DNA from: Paraburkholderia oxyphila NBRC 105797
GTDB lineage: Bacteria > Pseudomonadota > Gammaproteobacteria > Burkholderiales > Burkholderiaceae
Direction of reading: 5' to 3'
Assembly: GCF_000685075.1 (NCBI RefSeq)
Contig: NZ_BAYD01000019.1
Span: 1 to 64,000 of the forward strand
DNA: 64,000 nt
The position numbers were made by a program, and so were the translations under genes. Of this stretch, positions 8,679 to 17,470 are shown in pieces. Every line of letters starts with the position of its first letter. Position 1 is the stretch's first letter. The notes beneath the pieces are model-generated. The model was not told where the DNA came from. It did not search any database and worked only from the letters and a program-made list of their open reading frames with translations.

Positions 8679-9038
8679 ATGCGATTGACCATTTTGATCA
8701 ACGGCCCTGACCCGACCGTCAACCATGACTATGCCGTGCTCTGGCTCGACACTGACCAGCAACGCTGGTCGCGCGAGTCGCACGAAGGCATCGACCTCCC
8801 TGCATGGGGCGAGATGCGCGATGCAAACGGTGTAACGGCGCTGTGCGCGCCGCTCGACGATTCCCCCCTCTGCACCCTGCGCGGCCTGCACGTGAACCGC
8901 CGCCAGGAGATCAGCTCGGCACACGGTGACGCCACGTGGTCGTGCGAGACCTCGCACGCGCCGATGGAAGGTCAATGGCGTCTGCAGGCCGTGGACCGGC
9001 AGATGGTCCACGCCGAAAACGCGCTGTTCGCAGGCTGA
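8679..9038 (+). CDS. DUF3564 family protein
   Basis: A 119-residue soluble protein (MRLTILINGPDP...DYAVLWLDTD) matching the small DUF3564 family seen in Burkholderia. It has several tryptophans and no signal peptide or membrane helix. Function unknown. It stands alone, with a strong terminator 53 bases after its stop, so it is probably monocistronic. Confidence 0.7.
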   Translation: MRLTILINGPDPTVNHDYAVLWLDTDQQRWSRESHEGIDLPAWGEMRDANGVTALCAPLDDSPLCTLRGLHVNRRQEISSAHGDATWSCETSHAPMEGQWRLQAVDRQMVHAENALFAG

Positions 9039-9090
9039 CGGCGCCGCGCCACGCCGGCGCGTTTATTCATTCCGTCCCTCTTCCCATGAT

Positions 9091-9125
9091 GCGGCGTCGC
9101 CCTTTTGGCGACGCCGCTTTGTTTT
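9091..9125 (+). terminator. Rho-independent terminator
   Basis: An 11-base perfect stem (gcggcgtcgcc / ggcgacgccgc) with a five-base loop, followed by tttgtttt. It is placed to end the DUF3564 transcript. Confidence 0.85.
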
Positions 9126-9381
9126 GGTGCGCGCGCGTTGAACGCACGCGCGGCGCGTGAGTGAACACTCGCATCGCAGGCGAGCGTGATCGGCGTGCGC
9201 TGGCGTCATCGCGCTCGGCGTCTCAATCGGCACTCCATGCGGCCTCTGTTCGATGTGGCCGCGCGCGATCGCGCCCGCTATACTTTCACGCCCTTTCATG
9301 TCCTTTCAGGAACGCGACACGGCGCGCATGACACGCGCGCCTTGTGTGTTCCCTGGCCATTCCCGACTCGCTGATTTGCCG

Positions 9382-10167
9382 ATGAAGAAGCTGTTTGCCT
9401 GCCTCGCCATGGCCCTTGCCGGCCATGCGTTCGCCGCACCCGCCGCACCCGCTTGTGCCCAATTCGTTCCCGACGGCCAGTTCCCCACGCTGACCAACCA
9501 GCGCATGGCGCCGAAGACGCACATGCTCTGCTATTCCGATTACGTGGTGCTGCACTCGGGTGTCACACATGGGCCGCTCTGGTCGGCGGAGCACATCACG
9601 CGCGACCATCTCGAAGCCGCGAAGGACATGACGCGCACGAACCGGTTCTTCGAAGACGACCGCTTGCCCGAAGGCGATGGCGCGACGCTCGCCGATTACA
9701 AGCGCAGCGGCTTCGACCGTGGTCACATGAGTCCCGCGGGCAATCGCTGGAACCCGCAGGCCATGGCCGAATCGTTCTCGCTCGCCAACGTGGTGCCGCA
9801 GAACCGCGAGAACAATCAGCGCCTGTGGTCGCATATCGAAACGGCGGTGCGCAAGCTCGCGACGAAATACGGCGACGCCTATGTCGTGACCGGCCCGCTC
9901 TTCTCGGGCGCACAGTTGCAGACGATCGGCGCGTCGCGCGTGCTGGTGCCCACGCAGATTTTCAAGGTGGTGTACGTGCCCTCGCAGCAGCTCGCGTTCG
10001 CCATCGTGGCCGACAACGCGAGCGCCGATCGCTACGAGGTCCGCTCGGTGCGCGATCTCGAAGCGCAAAGCGGCATTGCGTTCCCGGGGATTCCCGCGAG
10101 CGTGGCCGCGCAAACGAAAGTGTCGTTCAACGGGCGCGCGTTTGCCGTGCGCAAATGGGGCTGGTAA
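9382..10167 (+). CDS. Secreted DNA/RNA non-specific endonuclease (Serratia nuclease family)
   Basis: A 261-residue protein with a signal peptide (MKKLFACLAMALAGHAFAAP, cleavage after AFA). The DRGH motif (GFDRGHMSPAGN) holds the general-base histidine, and VVPQNRENN holds the magnesium-binding asparagine. The family cuts single- and double-stranded DNA and RNA in the periplasm or outside the cell. The ATG at 9382 is chosen because it begins the signal peptide; longer in-frame starts would bury it. The gene is alone and converges on the SYLF lipoprotein gene. It could provide nucleotides from external DNA. Confidence 0.93.
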   Translation: MKKLFACLAMALAGHAFAAPAAPACAQFVPDGQFPTLTNQRMAPKTHMLCYSDYVVLHSGVTHGPLWSAEHITRDHLEAAKDMTRTNRFFEDDRLPEGDGATLADYKRSGFDRGHMSPAGNRWNPQAMAESFSLANVVPQNRENNQRLWSHIETAVRKLATKYGDAYVVTGPLFSGAQLQTIGASRVLVPTQIFKVVYVPSQQLAFAIVADNASADRYEVRSVRDLEAQSGIAFPGIPASVAAQTKVSFNGRAFAVRKWGW

Positions 10168-10257
10168 GAATCGGCGAAAGTGAGGTGAGGCGCGACACAC
10201 TCGCGCGCCGCGCCCGCCTCGCCCGCATGACCTCGATGATCGAAGCGCCCCCCGCCA

Positions 10258-10872
10258 CTACAGATCCAGCCGGGAGACCTTCGAGCCTTCGAGCGAGGCA
10301 CCCGCCATCAGGCCGGCGTTGGTGAGCACGAAGGCCTCGATCGGATTGACGGCCGTGGAGGTATCGACCTGACCGTTCACGCCCATCTTCACGAGCGCGA
10401 CGGTGGCGTCCGCTCCCACCTTCCAGCCGCTGCTGCGCTTGAAGCGTTCGAAGGCGCCCTGGGTCATGAAGGCGTAGTAGACGGCGCGCGACTGCGCGCC
10501 AATCTGGAAGCCGAACGAGCCGGCCGTCGTGCTGAAATAGCCTACCGTGCGGCCGCCGGCACGCAGCGCGCCGCGTCCGTACTGGCCGCCCACGCCAATG
10601 GCCGCGCCGACCACGTCGGGAAACACGAGCACGGCGCTGGACTTGCCGATCAGCTCGCGCGAGCCGTTCACCGTGCCATAGAGACGCTCGAGTGCCGCAT
10701 CGACATCGGCGTCGATCTCGCGGCGCCGGCGCGCGTTCTCTTGTGCGGCTTCAGCGGCGTTGCCGCTGCTGCCGGAGCCTGTCACCGTGCAAGCGCTCAG
10801 CGCTGGGAGTCCCGCCAGCACCGCCAGCGATGCGGCGCTGCCGCCGGCCGCGAGAAATCGTCTTCTGTTCAT
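10258..10872 (-). CDS. SYLF (Ysc84-type) domain lipoprotein
   Basis: About 204 residues. It starts with MNRRRFLAAGGSAAS, a twin-arginine-like leader, and has a lipobox (ALSAC), so it is probably a lipoprotein. The rest is an SYLF/Ysc84 domain: AVLVFPDVVGAAIGVGGQYGRGAL, then AGSFGFQIGAQS and a final EAFVLTNAGLMAGASLEGSKV in parts. The domain binds lipids in eukaryotes; the bacterial role is unclear. A second ATG six codons upstream (10890) is possible. It lies 22 bases after the NlpD-like gene and is probably in its operon. Confidence 0.85.
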   Translation of the reverse strand: MNRRRFLAAGGSAASLAVLAGLPALSACTVTGSGSSGNAAEAAQENARRRREIDADVDAALERLYGTVNGSRELIGKSSAVLVFPDVVGAAIGVGGQYGRGALRAGGRTVGYFSTTAGSFGFQIGAQSRAVYYAFMTQGAFERFKRSSGWKVGADATVALVKMGVNGQVDTSTAVNPIEAFVLTNAGLMAGASLEGSKVSRLDL

Positions 10873-10894
10873 TTTGCTTCGCACTCCCATTCAA

Positions 10895-11863
10895 CTATGG
10901 CTGCTTGCGCGGCAGTTGCGCGACGGGATCGACGGGCTTGCCGTTCTCGCGCACTTCGAAGAGCAGCGCGCCCACGCCCGCGGCGTCCGCGCCGCTCGTG
11001 GCGATCTGCTGGCCGAGCTTCACGGTTTCGCCCTCCTTCACGAGCAGCCTGCCGTTGCGGCCATAGGCGGTGATCAGGTGCGCGTCGTGCTTGACGATGA
11101 CGAGCTTGCCGTAGCCCTTCATGCCGCTTCCCGCGTACATCACGCGGCCCGCGGCAGCAGCCTTCACGGGCGCGCCAGGCGCGCACGCGATGACGATGCT
11201 GCGCGACTTGCCCGCCGCGAACGGCGTGACGACGCTGCCGCTCACCGGCCAGGCGAGGCGGGCGTTGGCGCGCGCGGCGGCGGCCGGCGCGGGCGCGGGC
11301 TTGGTCGAGGCCGAAGCCGCAGGCGCAGTGGCGGAAGGCGTTGAAGAAGCACGCGCGCTAGCGGATACAACAGCAGGCGCCGATGAGGCGGACGTCGCAG
11401 GCGCGATTGCCGGGGCCGCAGGGGAAGCGGCCACGCTTTTCGCTGGTGCCGCTGCGGGCGCAGTCGCAAGCCCCTTCGCCGGCGGCGCCACACGCAGCAG
11501 TTGCCCCACCTTCACCGTGCCGGAGGCCGGCAGCTTGTTCCAGGCGGCAATATCGGCGGCGCGTTGCTTGTGGGCGGCGGCGATACGGTTGAGCGTGTCG
11601 CCGGCCTTGACGCGATAAAAATCGGCGGCCGCGCTGGACGCAGGCACTTCGGCAACGACGACCGGGACTTGCGTCTCGATCGGCGTTTCGGTCGGGGGAG
11701 TCAATGACGCGGCGGCCGCGCTGTCGGCCACTGAGGCGTCGTCGCCGCGTTGCGCGGACGACTGCCACGGCGTGACCGTGCAGGCGCCGAGCATTAAAAC
11801 AGATGCCACGGCGATCGACATGGCGCATGCGCGCTGCGCAAGCGGGAAACGCAAAGTCCGCAT
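10895..11863 (-). CDS. NlpD-like lipoprotein: LysM plus degenerate LytM (M23) domain
   Basis: A 322-residue lipoprotein. Lipobox LMLGAC near residue 24; LysM domain (FYRVKAGDTLNRIAAAH...) near residues 80-125; a long Ala/Pro/Ser-rich linker; a C-terminal M23 fold (GRVMYAGSGMKGYGKLVIVKH). The zinc ligands of active M23 enzymes are missing: the HxxxD region reads RSIVIA, the position of the YAH histidine reads AYGRN, and HxH reads GALLFEVR. It should therefore be an amidase activator like E. coli NlpD or EnvC, not a peptidase. This is not the main nlpD (no surE-pcm-rpoS context), so it is probably an accessory activator. Confidence 0.88.
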   Translation of the reverse strand: MRTLRFPLAQRACAMSIAVASVLMLGACTVTPWQSSAQRGDDASVADSAAAASLTPPTETPIETQVPVVVAEVPASSAAADFYRVKAGDTLNRIAAAHKQRAADIAAWNKLPASGTVKVGQLLRVAPPAKGLATAPAAAPAKSVAASPAAPAIAPATSASSAPAVVSASARASSTPSATAPAASASTKPAPAPAAAARANARLAWPVSGSVVTPFAAGKSRSIVIACAPGAPVKAAAAGRVMYAGSGMKGYGKLVIVKHDAHLITAYGRNGRLLVKEGETVKLGQQIATSGADAAGVGALLFEVRENGKPVDPVAQLPRKQP

Positions 11864-11865
11864 CG

Positions 11866-12072
11866 TCAGACTCGCTGGCCGGCCGCGCGGGTCGCGCCCG
11901 CTTCGTGCGGCTTCGTTTCGGCGCGCGCGGCTCGCGCCCGACCGCGCGGGTCGCCGCGACCGCTCGTGGCAACGCTGTCGCCGGCCAGCGGCGACGCCTG
12001 GCGGTTGAGTTGCCTGCATGCCTCGACGGTGGCCACGGCGGCAATGCCGGCGCCCTTGTCTAGAATTCCCAT
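11866..12072 (-). CDS. Possible small leader gene upstream of the NlpD-like gene
   Basis: A 68-codon frame (MGILDKGAGIAAVATVEACRQ...) with a good AAGGAG six to seven bases before its ATG and a stop two bases before the next gene's start. This spacing suggests translational coupling. The N-terminus could be a weak amphipathic or membrane helix; the rest is Arg/Ala-rich and resembles out-of-frame translation of GC-rich DNA. No family recognised. The ribosome-binding site is the main support. Confidence 0.4.
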   Translation of the reverse strand: MGILDKGAGIAAVATVEACRQLNRQASPLAGDSVATSGRGDPRGRARAARAETKPHEAGATRAAGQRV

Positions 12073-12365
12073 GACGCGCTCCTTGTTCGACCTGCTGGAA
12101 TACCTGCGCCGCGCGGCGCAGGTGCGTCATGATCATGGGTTTGCCGCGAAGTGCAGCAGATTCGCGTGCCGGTTCTGATTCACGTCAAGGTGAACGGTGT
12201 GCGGCGCGGCCCCCGTGACCCGGGTTTCACATTCACGCGCGCCGGATCCGGAGTGCACCGGATTTTGCGATGACAATTGATGACGTGGCGGGCCGCTTCT
12301 TATAATGCGAGCCCGCGCGGCGCGGCCTCGCGCCGTGGCGCATCACGCTCAAGGAGGAACTCAAG

Positions 12366-12626
12366 GTGTTCGACGCATACGCAAACGACGACGACGTCCT
12401 GAACGTACAAGGCGACGCACTCACGCTCACGAACGGCACCACGCGCGTGACGCTCTCGGGCACGCTCGAACTCACGCGCGACAAGCGCGGCCTCGCCGCC
12501 GCGCTCGCGCTGAAGGCGGCGCTCGACAGCGTGGTCGCGAAACTGCAGGCCGATCCGCACCTGCCCGCGCAGGTCAAGGAAGAGCCGGACGCGAAGCCCG
12601 GCGTCGTCGACAATCCGTTTAAGTGA
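12366..12626 (+). CDS. Conserved-looking small acidic protein, unknown
   Basis: An 86-residue cytosolic protein starting at GTG 12366, eight bases after a strong AAGGAGG at 12351-12357. It contains a beta-rich first half (LNVQGDALTLTNGTTRVTLSGTLELT) followed by a helix (AAALALKAALDSVVAKLQ) and an acidic tail. No motif points to a function. It is monocistronic and converges on the dienelactone hydrolase gene. An inverted repeat aagccgtt / aacggctt at 12677-12696 between the two may help end transcription. Confidence 0.75.
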   Translation: MFDAYANDDDVLNVQGDALTLTNGTTRVTLSGTLELTRDKRGLAAALALKAALDSVVAKLQADPHLPAQVKEEPDAKPGVVDNPFK

Positions 12627-12684
12627 TCGCGACGCCAACCGATCGCCGCACGACAGCCGGCAACTCGGCGCGCGCCAAGCCGTT

Positions 12685-13923
12685 CTAAAACGGCTTGCCT
12701 TCACTCGTCTTCCACGCGGGCATGAGCGTGTTGGACGGCAACGTTTCGTCGAGCAGCTTCTTCGCGCTCGCGGCGCCCGCGATGGGCAGCCCGGTCGGAT
12801 CGATGGCGCCGATCTGCGCGAGCACCGAGGCCTGATCCCAATAGATGTGCTCGTTATAGAGCTTGCTGCCGCGAAAGCAGATCACGGCGAGCATCGGCAC
12901 TTCGAAGTACTTGCCGGTGGGCGCGAGACCCGGCAGCAGCCAGTCGATCTCGCGGTCGTGCGTGCAGCAGAAGATGAACTCGTCCACCACGCGGTCCGAG
13001 CCGATCGTGCGCGAGATCGGGATCAGGCGCGTATCGGCGGGATTCGAATGCACGAAGTGGTGCGTGTAGAAACGCTTGAGCTCGTCGTGGCCCACGCCGC
13101 CCGTCATCGTCGGGATGTGGTTGACGTAAGGCTGCGCGACCATCGTCGGCATCACGTCGTCCGGGTTGCGCGTGACGAACTCGTGGTAGCAGTGCTCCTC
13201 CCACAGCGCGTTGAAGTCGTAGATGGGACCGAGCACGCGGCGCAGCATGGCGAGCGAGCGCGAGTACGCCATCATCGCCGCCGGTTTGTCGTACTGGGGC
13301 CGCGAGGGCGCGGCGAACGCGTGATCGCAGCCGGGATACGTGTAGAGCTCGACGCCCGGCTTGCCCGCCAGCGCCGCTTCGATGCGCTCGCGCGTGGCGG
13401 CGTCGCACCAGCGGTCGATCTCGCCGAAGTGCAGCATGAGCGGGCAGCGGATCGTAGCGGCCTCGTTCAGGTAGTTTTCGAGTCCCACGGCGTAATAACC
13501 GATCGCGCAATCGACATCGGTGCGCGCCGCCGCCAGATACGCGAGCCGGCCGCCCAGGCAGTACCCGATCGCGCCCACCTTGCCGCGCTGCGAAGGATGC
13601 GCGCGCAGCGCGGCCAGCGTCTGCGCGACATCGTCCATCGCGAGGTCGACGTCGAAGCGGTCGTGCAGCTCGAGCGCCTTCGCCATGTCGGCGCCCTCAT
13701 AGCCCAGATCGACGCCGGGCTCGAGGCGCCAGAACAGGTCCGGCACCATCACCACGTAGCCTTCTTCCGCGTAACGATCGGCCAGCGCGCGCATGGATGC
13801 GTTCACGCCGAAGATCTCCTGCAGCAGCACGAGGCCCGGGCCGCTGCCTTCCGGCGGCAGCGCCGTGTAGGCGCGGAATTCGCCGCCGTCGCGCGACTTC
13901 ACCTGGGTCCATTGTCCGTTCAT
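12685..13923 (-). CDS. Dienelactone hydrolase family protein fused to a SnoaL-like domain
   Basis: A 412-residue two-domain protein. Residues 1-230 are a dienelactone hydrolase: the nucleophile elbow is GYCLGGRLAY (Cys instead of the usual Ser), with LLQEIFGV early and the catalytic histidine in GCDHAF. Residues about 250-400 form an NTF2/SnoaL-like alpha+beta barrel (FYTHHFVHSNPAD..., HIYWDQASVL) of the ester-cyclase type. The start ATG follows AAGGAGA. It probably hydrolyses a lactone or ester; the fused domain may bind or isomerise the product. No aromatic-degradation genes lie nearby. Confidence 0.85.
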   Translation of the reverse strand: MNGQWTQVKSRDGGEFRAYTALPPEGSGPGLVLLQEIFGVNASMRALADRYAEEGYVVMVPDLFWRLEPGVDLGYEGADMAKALELHDRFDVDLAMDDVAQTLAALRAHPSQRGKVGAIGYCLGGRLAYLAAARTDVDCAIGYYAVGLENYLNEAATIRCPLMLHFGEIDRWCDAATRERIEAALAGKPGVELYTYPGCDHAFAAPSRPQYDKPAAMMAYSRSLAMLRRVLGPIYDFNALWEEHCYHEFVTRNPDDVMPTMVAQPYVNHIPTMTGGVGHDELKRFYTHHFVHSNPADTRLIPISRTIGSDRVVDEFIFCCTHDREIDWLLPGLAPTGKYFEVPMLAVICFRGSKLYNEHIYWDQASVLAQIGAIDPTGLPIAGAASAKKLLDETLPSNTLMPAWKTSEGKPF

Positions 13924-14045
13924 CGGCTTGTCTCCTTCTGTCCTTGTGGTCGGCTGCTCGTCGGGTCGAGAGCAGGCGGCGCGCAGCGCCTGCGGGCGTG
14001 CGGGCCTGCTCTTGCTTAATAACAGGCCCTGGCACGAAACAGGTC

Positions 14046-14690
14046 CTATGCCGGCGCGCCAAAACCGCCCGTGGCCGCGAGCGGTGGCAGCCCGGATTCG
14101 CCGCGGATCCACGCGTGATTCGCGAGCTGGGCCATTTCGCGGTCGCCGCGGCTGTCGCCATAGGCGTAGAGCGTGGCGGGTGCGCGCTCGCCCCACCATG
14201 CGCGCAGCCGCGCGACCTTTTCCGGGCCCCAGCAATTGCGGCCCGCAAGCCGCCCAGTGTAGACCCCATCGCGCCATTCCAGCTCGCTCGCGAGCACCGT
14301 GCCGATACCCACGCTCGGCGCCCACTTGCGCAGATACACCGAAGGCGATGCGCTCACGAGCACCACCTCGTGGCCGAGCGCCTGGTGCTCGCGGATACGC
14401 GCGAGCATCTCGGGACGCAGCAAGCCGGGCAGGCGCGTGTCGACGAAACGCTGCGCGGCGGCTTCGAGCGCCTCGCGGCGCACCGGGCCGAGCGCGGCAT
14501 AGAGGAAGCGCGCCTTGGTGCGGCCCCGGTCGGCCCAGCCGGGCGCGATGCCGGCGAGCCACGGCAGGCAGCGCAGCGCGGCGAGCACGAAGCCGGTACT
14601 GCCGGCGGCATCGAGCATGAAGGCGCGGAAGCTGTCGGACGTGGTGATGGTGCCGTCGAAATCGAAGGCGGCTACGACGCGGTCGTTCAT
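14046..14690 (-). CDS. HAD superfamily phosphatase (HAD-IB, PSP-like)
   Basis: A 214-residue HAD protein. Motif I is FDFDGTI at residues 9-15 (nucleophile Asp9, acid Asp11), motif II is LVSASPS, and motif IV is YGDSRGDREM. The helical cap after motif I is of the C1 (phosphoserine phosphatase-like) type, as in HAD-IB hydrolases. The substrate is unknown; relatives act on lysophosphatidate or phosphoserine. The ATG at 14690 places motif I at the usual distance. It lies 122 bases upstream of the dienelactone hydrolase start and may share a transcript with it. Confidence 0.88.
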   Translation of the reverse strand: MNDRVVAAFDFDGTITTSDSFRAFMLDAAGSTGFVLAALRCLPWLAGIAPGWADRGRTKARFLYAALGPVRREALEAAAQRFVDTRLPGLLRPEMLARIREHQALGHEVVLVSASPSVYLRKWAPSVGIGTVLASELEWRDGVYTGRLAGRNCWGPEKVARLRAWWGERAPATLYAYGDSRGDREMAQLANHAWIRGESGLPPLAATGGFGAPA

Positions 14691-14871
14691 GAGGCGGGAC
14701 ACGGAAAGCGCCACGGTCAGGGGCGCGAGGTTAGAGGTATCGCGGCAAGCGCGCGCTCGACGCTCGGGCAAGGCCGGCAGCGCAAGCCCGTTGCAAGCCG
14801 GCGTCATTGTCGGCGCAAATGGCGCGCTGCCGCAATGGCACGGCCGTTCGCCAGCGCACACAGCCTCGCTT

Positions 14872-14912
14872 CATGTATCGATGTTGATGCTATCGATCAA
14901 TATCGATACATG
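14872..14912. promoter_or_regulatory. Perfect 11-base inverted repeat rich in ATCGAT
   Basis: CATGTATCGAT (14872-14882) is mirrored by ATCGATACATG (14902-14912), with 19 bases between. A further ATCGAT lies inside the spacer at 14892-14897. The arm centres are 30 bases apart. The patch is AT-rich inside GC-rich DNA and lies between the Crp/Fnr gene's stop and the HAD gene's start. It looks like an operator for the HAD gene. Confidence 0.45.
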
Positions 14913-14978
14913 CGATCGAAACGCTGCGCGATGCGGGCGCGCCGCCGCCCGGCACGCCATGTGTCCCACGACGTGGCT

Positions 14979-15779
14979 TCACTGCGCCTGCTGTTCGAGC
15001 CGCGCCGCATCGACGATTTCGATTTCACCGTAGCGCAGCGCCACAAGGCCGTCCCGTTCGAACTGGCGCAGGATCTGGTTCACCGTCTGGCGCGAAAGCG
15101 CGAGCATGAGCGCCAGGTCCTCCTGGGGCACGCGCACCACGCCCGCGCCGCCCATCTTCTGGGCCACATCGTGGCCGCTCTCGCGGCCCGCCTCCCCATA
15201 GCCTGTGGCCAGCAACAGGAGACGCCGCGCCACGCGCGGCGCGGCGGGCAGAAGCGCGCTCTCCTCGATGGCGTCGAACGCGAGCCGCAGCTTCTGCGCG
15301 AGCAGCAGACCGAACGCATGCCACCAGGCGGGCGTGGCGTCCAGCAGCGCCGCCAGCGCCGCGCGCGGGACGTGAAAGAGCGTGGCGTCGCGCTCGGCAT
15401 AGGCGTCATGCGTACGCACACCCGCATCGAAGAGCGCAATCTCGCCGAACCATTGCGCCGGCCCCACCACGGCCAGCAGCGCCTCGCGTCCGGCCGCGCT
15501 TGCGGCGCCCACGCGCATCGCCCCTTCGAGCACGCAATAAATGCCGTCGGCGGGGTCGCCGCGCAGGAACAGGCGCTCGCCGGCGCGCAGGGTGCGCACG
15601 CGGCCCGCCGCGCGCAAGCCGGCGCGCAGCGCCTCGGGCGCGCCGACGAACCACGCGCTGCGCTCCAGCAGCGCCGTCACGGCGGACACGGAGGGCGCGG
15701 CGGCGTCCGCCTGCGCGCCGGCGCTGGGAAGCGCGTCGGCGGAAGCGGAAGAGGCAGCAGAGACGGGACGTGAGGTCAT
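14979..15779 (-). CDS. Crp/Fnr family transcriptional regulator
   Basis: A 266-residue regulator. After an Ala/Ser-rich, probably disordered N-terminus of about 40 residues comes a cyclic-nucleotide-binding beta-roll (LRAGERLFLRGDPADGIYCVLEG ... QWFGEIALFD, shown in parts) and then a Crp-type helix-turn-helix (VPQEDLALMLALSRQTVNQILR). There are no clustered cysteines for an Fe-S cluster, so it is more Crp- than Fnr-like. The roll lacks the full cAMP-binding RxE-S signature, so the ligand is uncertain. ATG 15779 is chosen; longer in-frame starts add Arg-rich sequence. Confidence 0.88.
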   Translation of the reverse strand: MTSRPVSAASSASADALPSAGAQADAAAPSVSAVTALLERSAWFVGAPEALRAGLRAAGRVRTLRAGERLFLRGDPADGIYCVLEGAMRVGAASAAGREALLAVVGPAQWFGEIALFDAGVRTHDAYAERDATLFHVPRAALAALLDATPAWWHAFGLLLAQKLRLAFDAIEESALLPAAPRVARRLLLLATGYGEAGRESGHDVAQKMGGAGVVRVPQEDLALMLALSRQTVNQILRQFERDGLVALRYGEIEIVDAARLEQQAQ

Positions 15780-15961
15780 CGAAGGTTTGAGCGCGGCACG
15801 GGCGGAATCCCTGTGCGCATCGGCGAAAAATGATTGCGAGCGGATGGCAAGCGCGCGAACGCAAGGGCGCGACTGCACCGACTGCGCCAATTGTCGGCTA
15901 GCCGAAGGTCAGCGGCGCGGCGTCCCGGGATCATAATCATTTTGGAGACAGGGAGGCATCC

Positions 15962-16513
15962 ATGAGAAACCTGACCGAGCAGCTCACCCAATACGCCGAA
16001 TACCATCGCGATGCCCGCAATATCGCCACGCACTTCGTCGGCATTCCGATGATCGTGCTCGCGCTCGCCGTGCTGCTTTCGCGGCCCGCCTGGGTGAGCG
16101 TCACCGCGTGGCCGCTGCATGCCGTGCCGCTCTCGCCCGCATGGCTCCTGTTCGGCGCCACGACGCTCTATTACCTCGTGCTCGACGTGCCGCTCGGCCT
16201 CATGATGGCCGCCGTCTCGGCGGGCTGCCTCGGGTTCGGCGCGTGGCTCGCGCAGCAAGGCACGGCGGCCTGGCTCGCGGGCGGCATTGGTCTGTTCGTG
16301 GTGGGGTGGATCTTCCAGTTCGTCGGGCACATCGCGTGGGAGCACCGCAAGCCCGCTTTCGCCGACGATCTGATCGGCCTCGTCGTCGGCCCGCTGTTCG
16401 TGCTCGCCGAAGCGCTGTTCGGCCTCGGCTGGCGACCGGCCCTGCGCGCGGCCATCGAGGCCAAGGCCGGACCGACGCGCATCAATCCCCCGCGCGAGCA
16501 TGCGGTCCGATAG
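15962..16513 (+). CDS. Mpo1-like (DUF962) integral membrane protein
   Basis: A 183-residue protein with about four hydrophobic helices. It has the family's conserved histidines: AEYHRDARN and ATHFVGIP at the start and FQFVGHIAWEHRKPA near residues 116-130. Yeast Mpo1 is an Fe(II) dioxygenase that alpha-oxidises 2-hydroxy fatty acids in the membrane; the bacterial role is inferred to be fatty-acid related. A GGGAGG precedes the ATG. It is divergent from the Crp/Fnr gene and convergent with rarD. Hopanoid and 2-hydroxy-fatty-acid membranes are both common in Burkholderia, but no link is shown. Confidence 0.85.
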   Translation: MRNLTEQLTQYAEYHRDARNIATHFVGIPMIVLALAVLLSRPAWVSVTAWPLHAVPLSPAWLLFGATTLYYLVLDVPLGLMMAAVSAGCLGFGAWLAQQGTAAWLAGGIGLFVVGWIFQFVGHIAWEHRKPAFADDLIGLVVGPLFVLAEALFGLGWRPALRAAIEAKAGPTRINPPREHAVR

Positions 16514-16570
16514 CGGCCCAGTCACGCGCTTCGCTGGGCCGGCGCGCCAGTCTCGCAGCCCGGGCCGCAC

Positions 16571-17470
16571 CTAGCGCGCGAGCCTCACCAGCCGCGCACC
16601 ATGGATTGCCGTCAACGCGACGGCAATCCAGATCGGCACATAGGTCCCCAGTTCGCGCAGCCCGAACGGCTCGCGCAGCAGCACGACGGAGACGATCACG
16701 AGCAGCACCGGCTCGACATAGCCGAGGATGCCGAACAGCGCCATCGGCAAAAGGCGGCTCGCCTTCAGATAGCACGCGAGCGCCACCGTACTCAGCACGC
16801 CGAGCCCCGGCAGCAGCACCCAGGCCAGCAGCGCATGCGCGTCGAGCAGCTTCAGCGAGCCGCCCGCGTGCACCTCGATGGCGGCCACGGGCAGCAGCAG
16901 GACCATTTCGACCGAGAAGGTCACGAGCGAGTCCGCGTGAATCTTGCGGCGCAAGACGAAGTACGGCGGATAGCCGAGCGCGACGAGCAGCGTCGGCCAC
17001 GAGAATGCGTGCGTCACCCACAACTCGTGCATGACACCCACGGCCGCGCAGGCCACAGCAATCCATTGCAGTGCTTCGAGCCGCTCGTGGTAGTAGTAGC
17101 GCCCCACCAGCACCATGACGAGCGGCAGCATGAAATAGCCGAGCGACACTTCCAGCAGGCGGCCGTGCAGCGGCGCCCAGAGGAACACCCAGAGCTGCAT
17201 GCCGAGCAGCGCGGCGCTGCCCGCCAGCATGAGCGCGACGCGCGGCTCCTTGAACGCGCGCGCCACCAGTTGCGCGAGTTGCGGCGCGCGCGAGCGCAGG
17301 ACCACCAGCGCGAGCGCGCCGGGCGCGGTCCAGATCACACGCCAGGCGAAGATGTCGAGCCCGCCAAGCGGGGCGAGCAGCAGCGTATAGGCCGACATCA
17401 GCGCGAATAGCGTGGACGCGCCCACGGAAAGCGTGATGCCGCGCTTGGGCTCGTAGGTGTTCACCAACAT
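16571..17470 (-). CDS. rarD: RarD-type EamA/DMT permease
   Basis: A 299-residue inner-membrane protein with about ten hydrophobic helices and two EamA repeats. The start RGITLSVGASTLFALMSAYT, the central MHELWVTHAFSWPTLLVALGYPPYFVLRR (in parts) and LFGILGYVEPVLLVIVSVVLL match RarD of the drug/metabolite transporter superfamily. The substrate is unknown. The gene is alone and convergent with the Mpo1-like gene. Confidence 0.88.
   Translation of the reverse strand: MLVNTYEPKRGITLSVGASTLFALMSAYTLLLAPLGGLDIFAWRVIWTAPGALALVVLRSRAPQLAQLVARAFKEPRVALMLAGSAALLGMQLWVFLWAPLHGRLLEVSLGYFMLPLVMVLVGRYYYHERLEALQWIAVACAAVGVMHELWVTHAFSWPTLLVALGYPPYFVLRRKIHADSLVTFSVEMVLLLPVAAIEVHAGGSLKLLDAHALLAWVLLPGLGVLSTVALACYLKASRLLPMALFGILGYVEPVLLVIVSVVLLREPFGLRELGTYVPIWIAVALTAIHGARLVRLAR

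Noticed and set aside
9253..9381. Longer start for the secreted nuclease
   Set aside because: It would put 43 residues before a clear signal peptide, so ATG 9382 was preferred.
13797..15773. Plus-strand frame of about 658 codons
   Set aside because: It spans the opposite strand of three recognisable genes (hydrolase, HAD, Crp/Fnr) and has no coherent domain.
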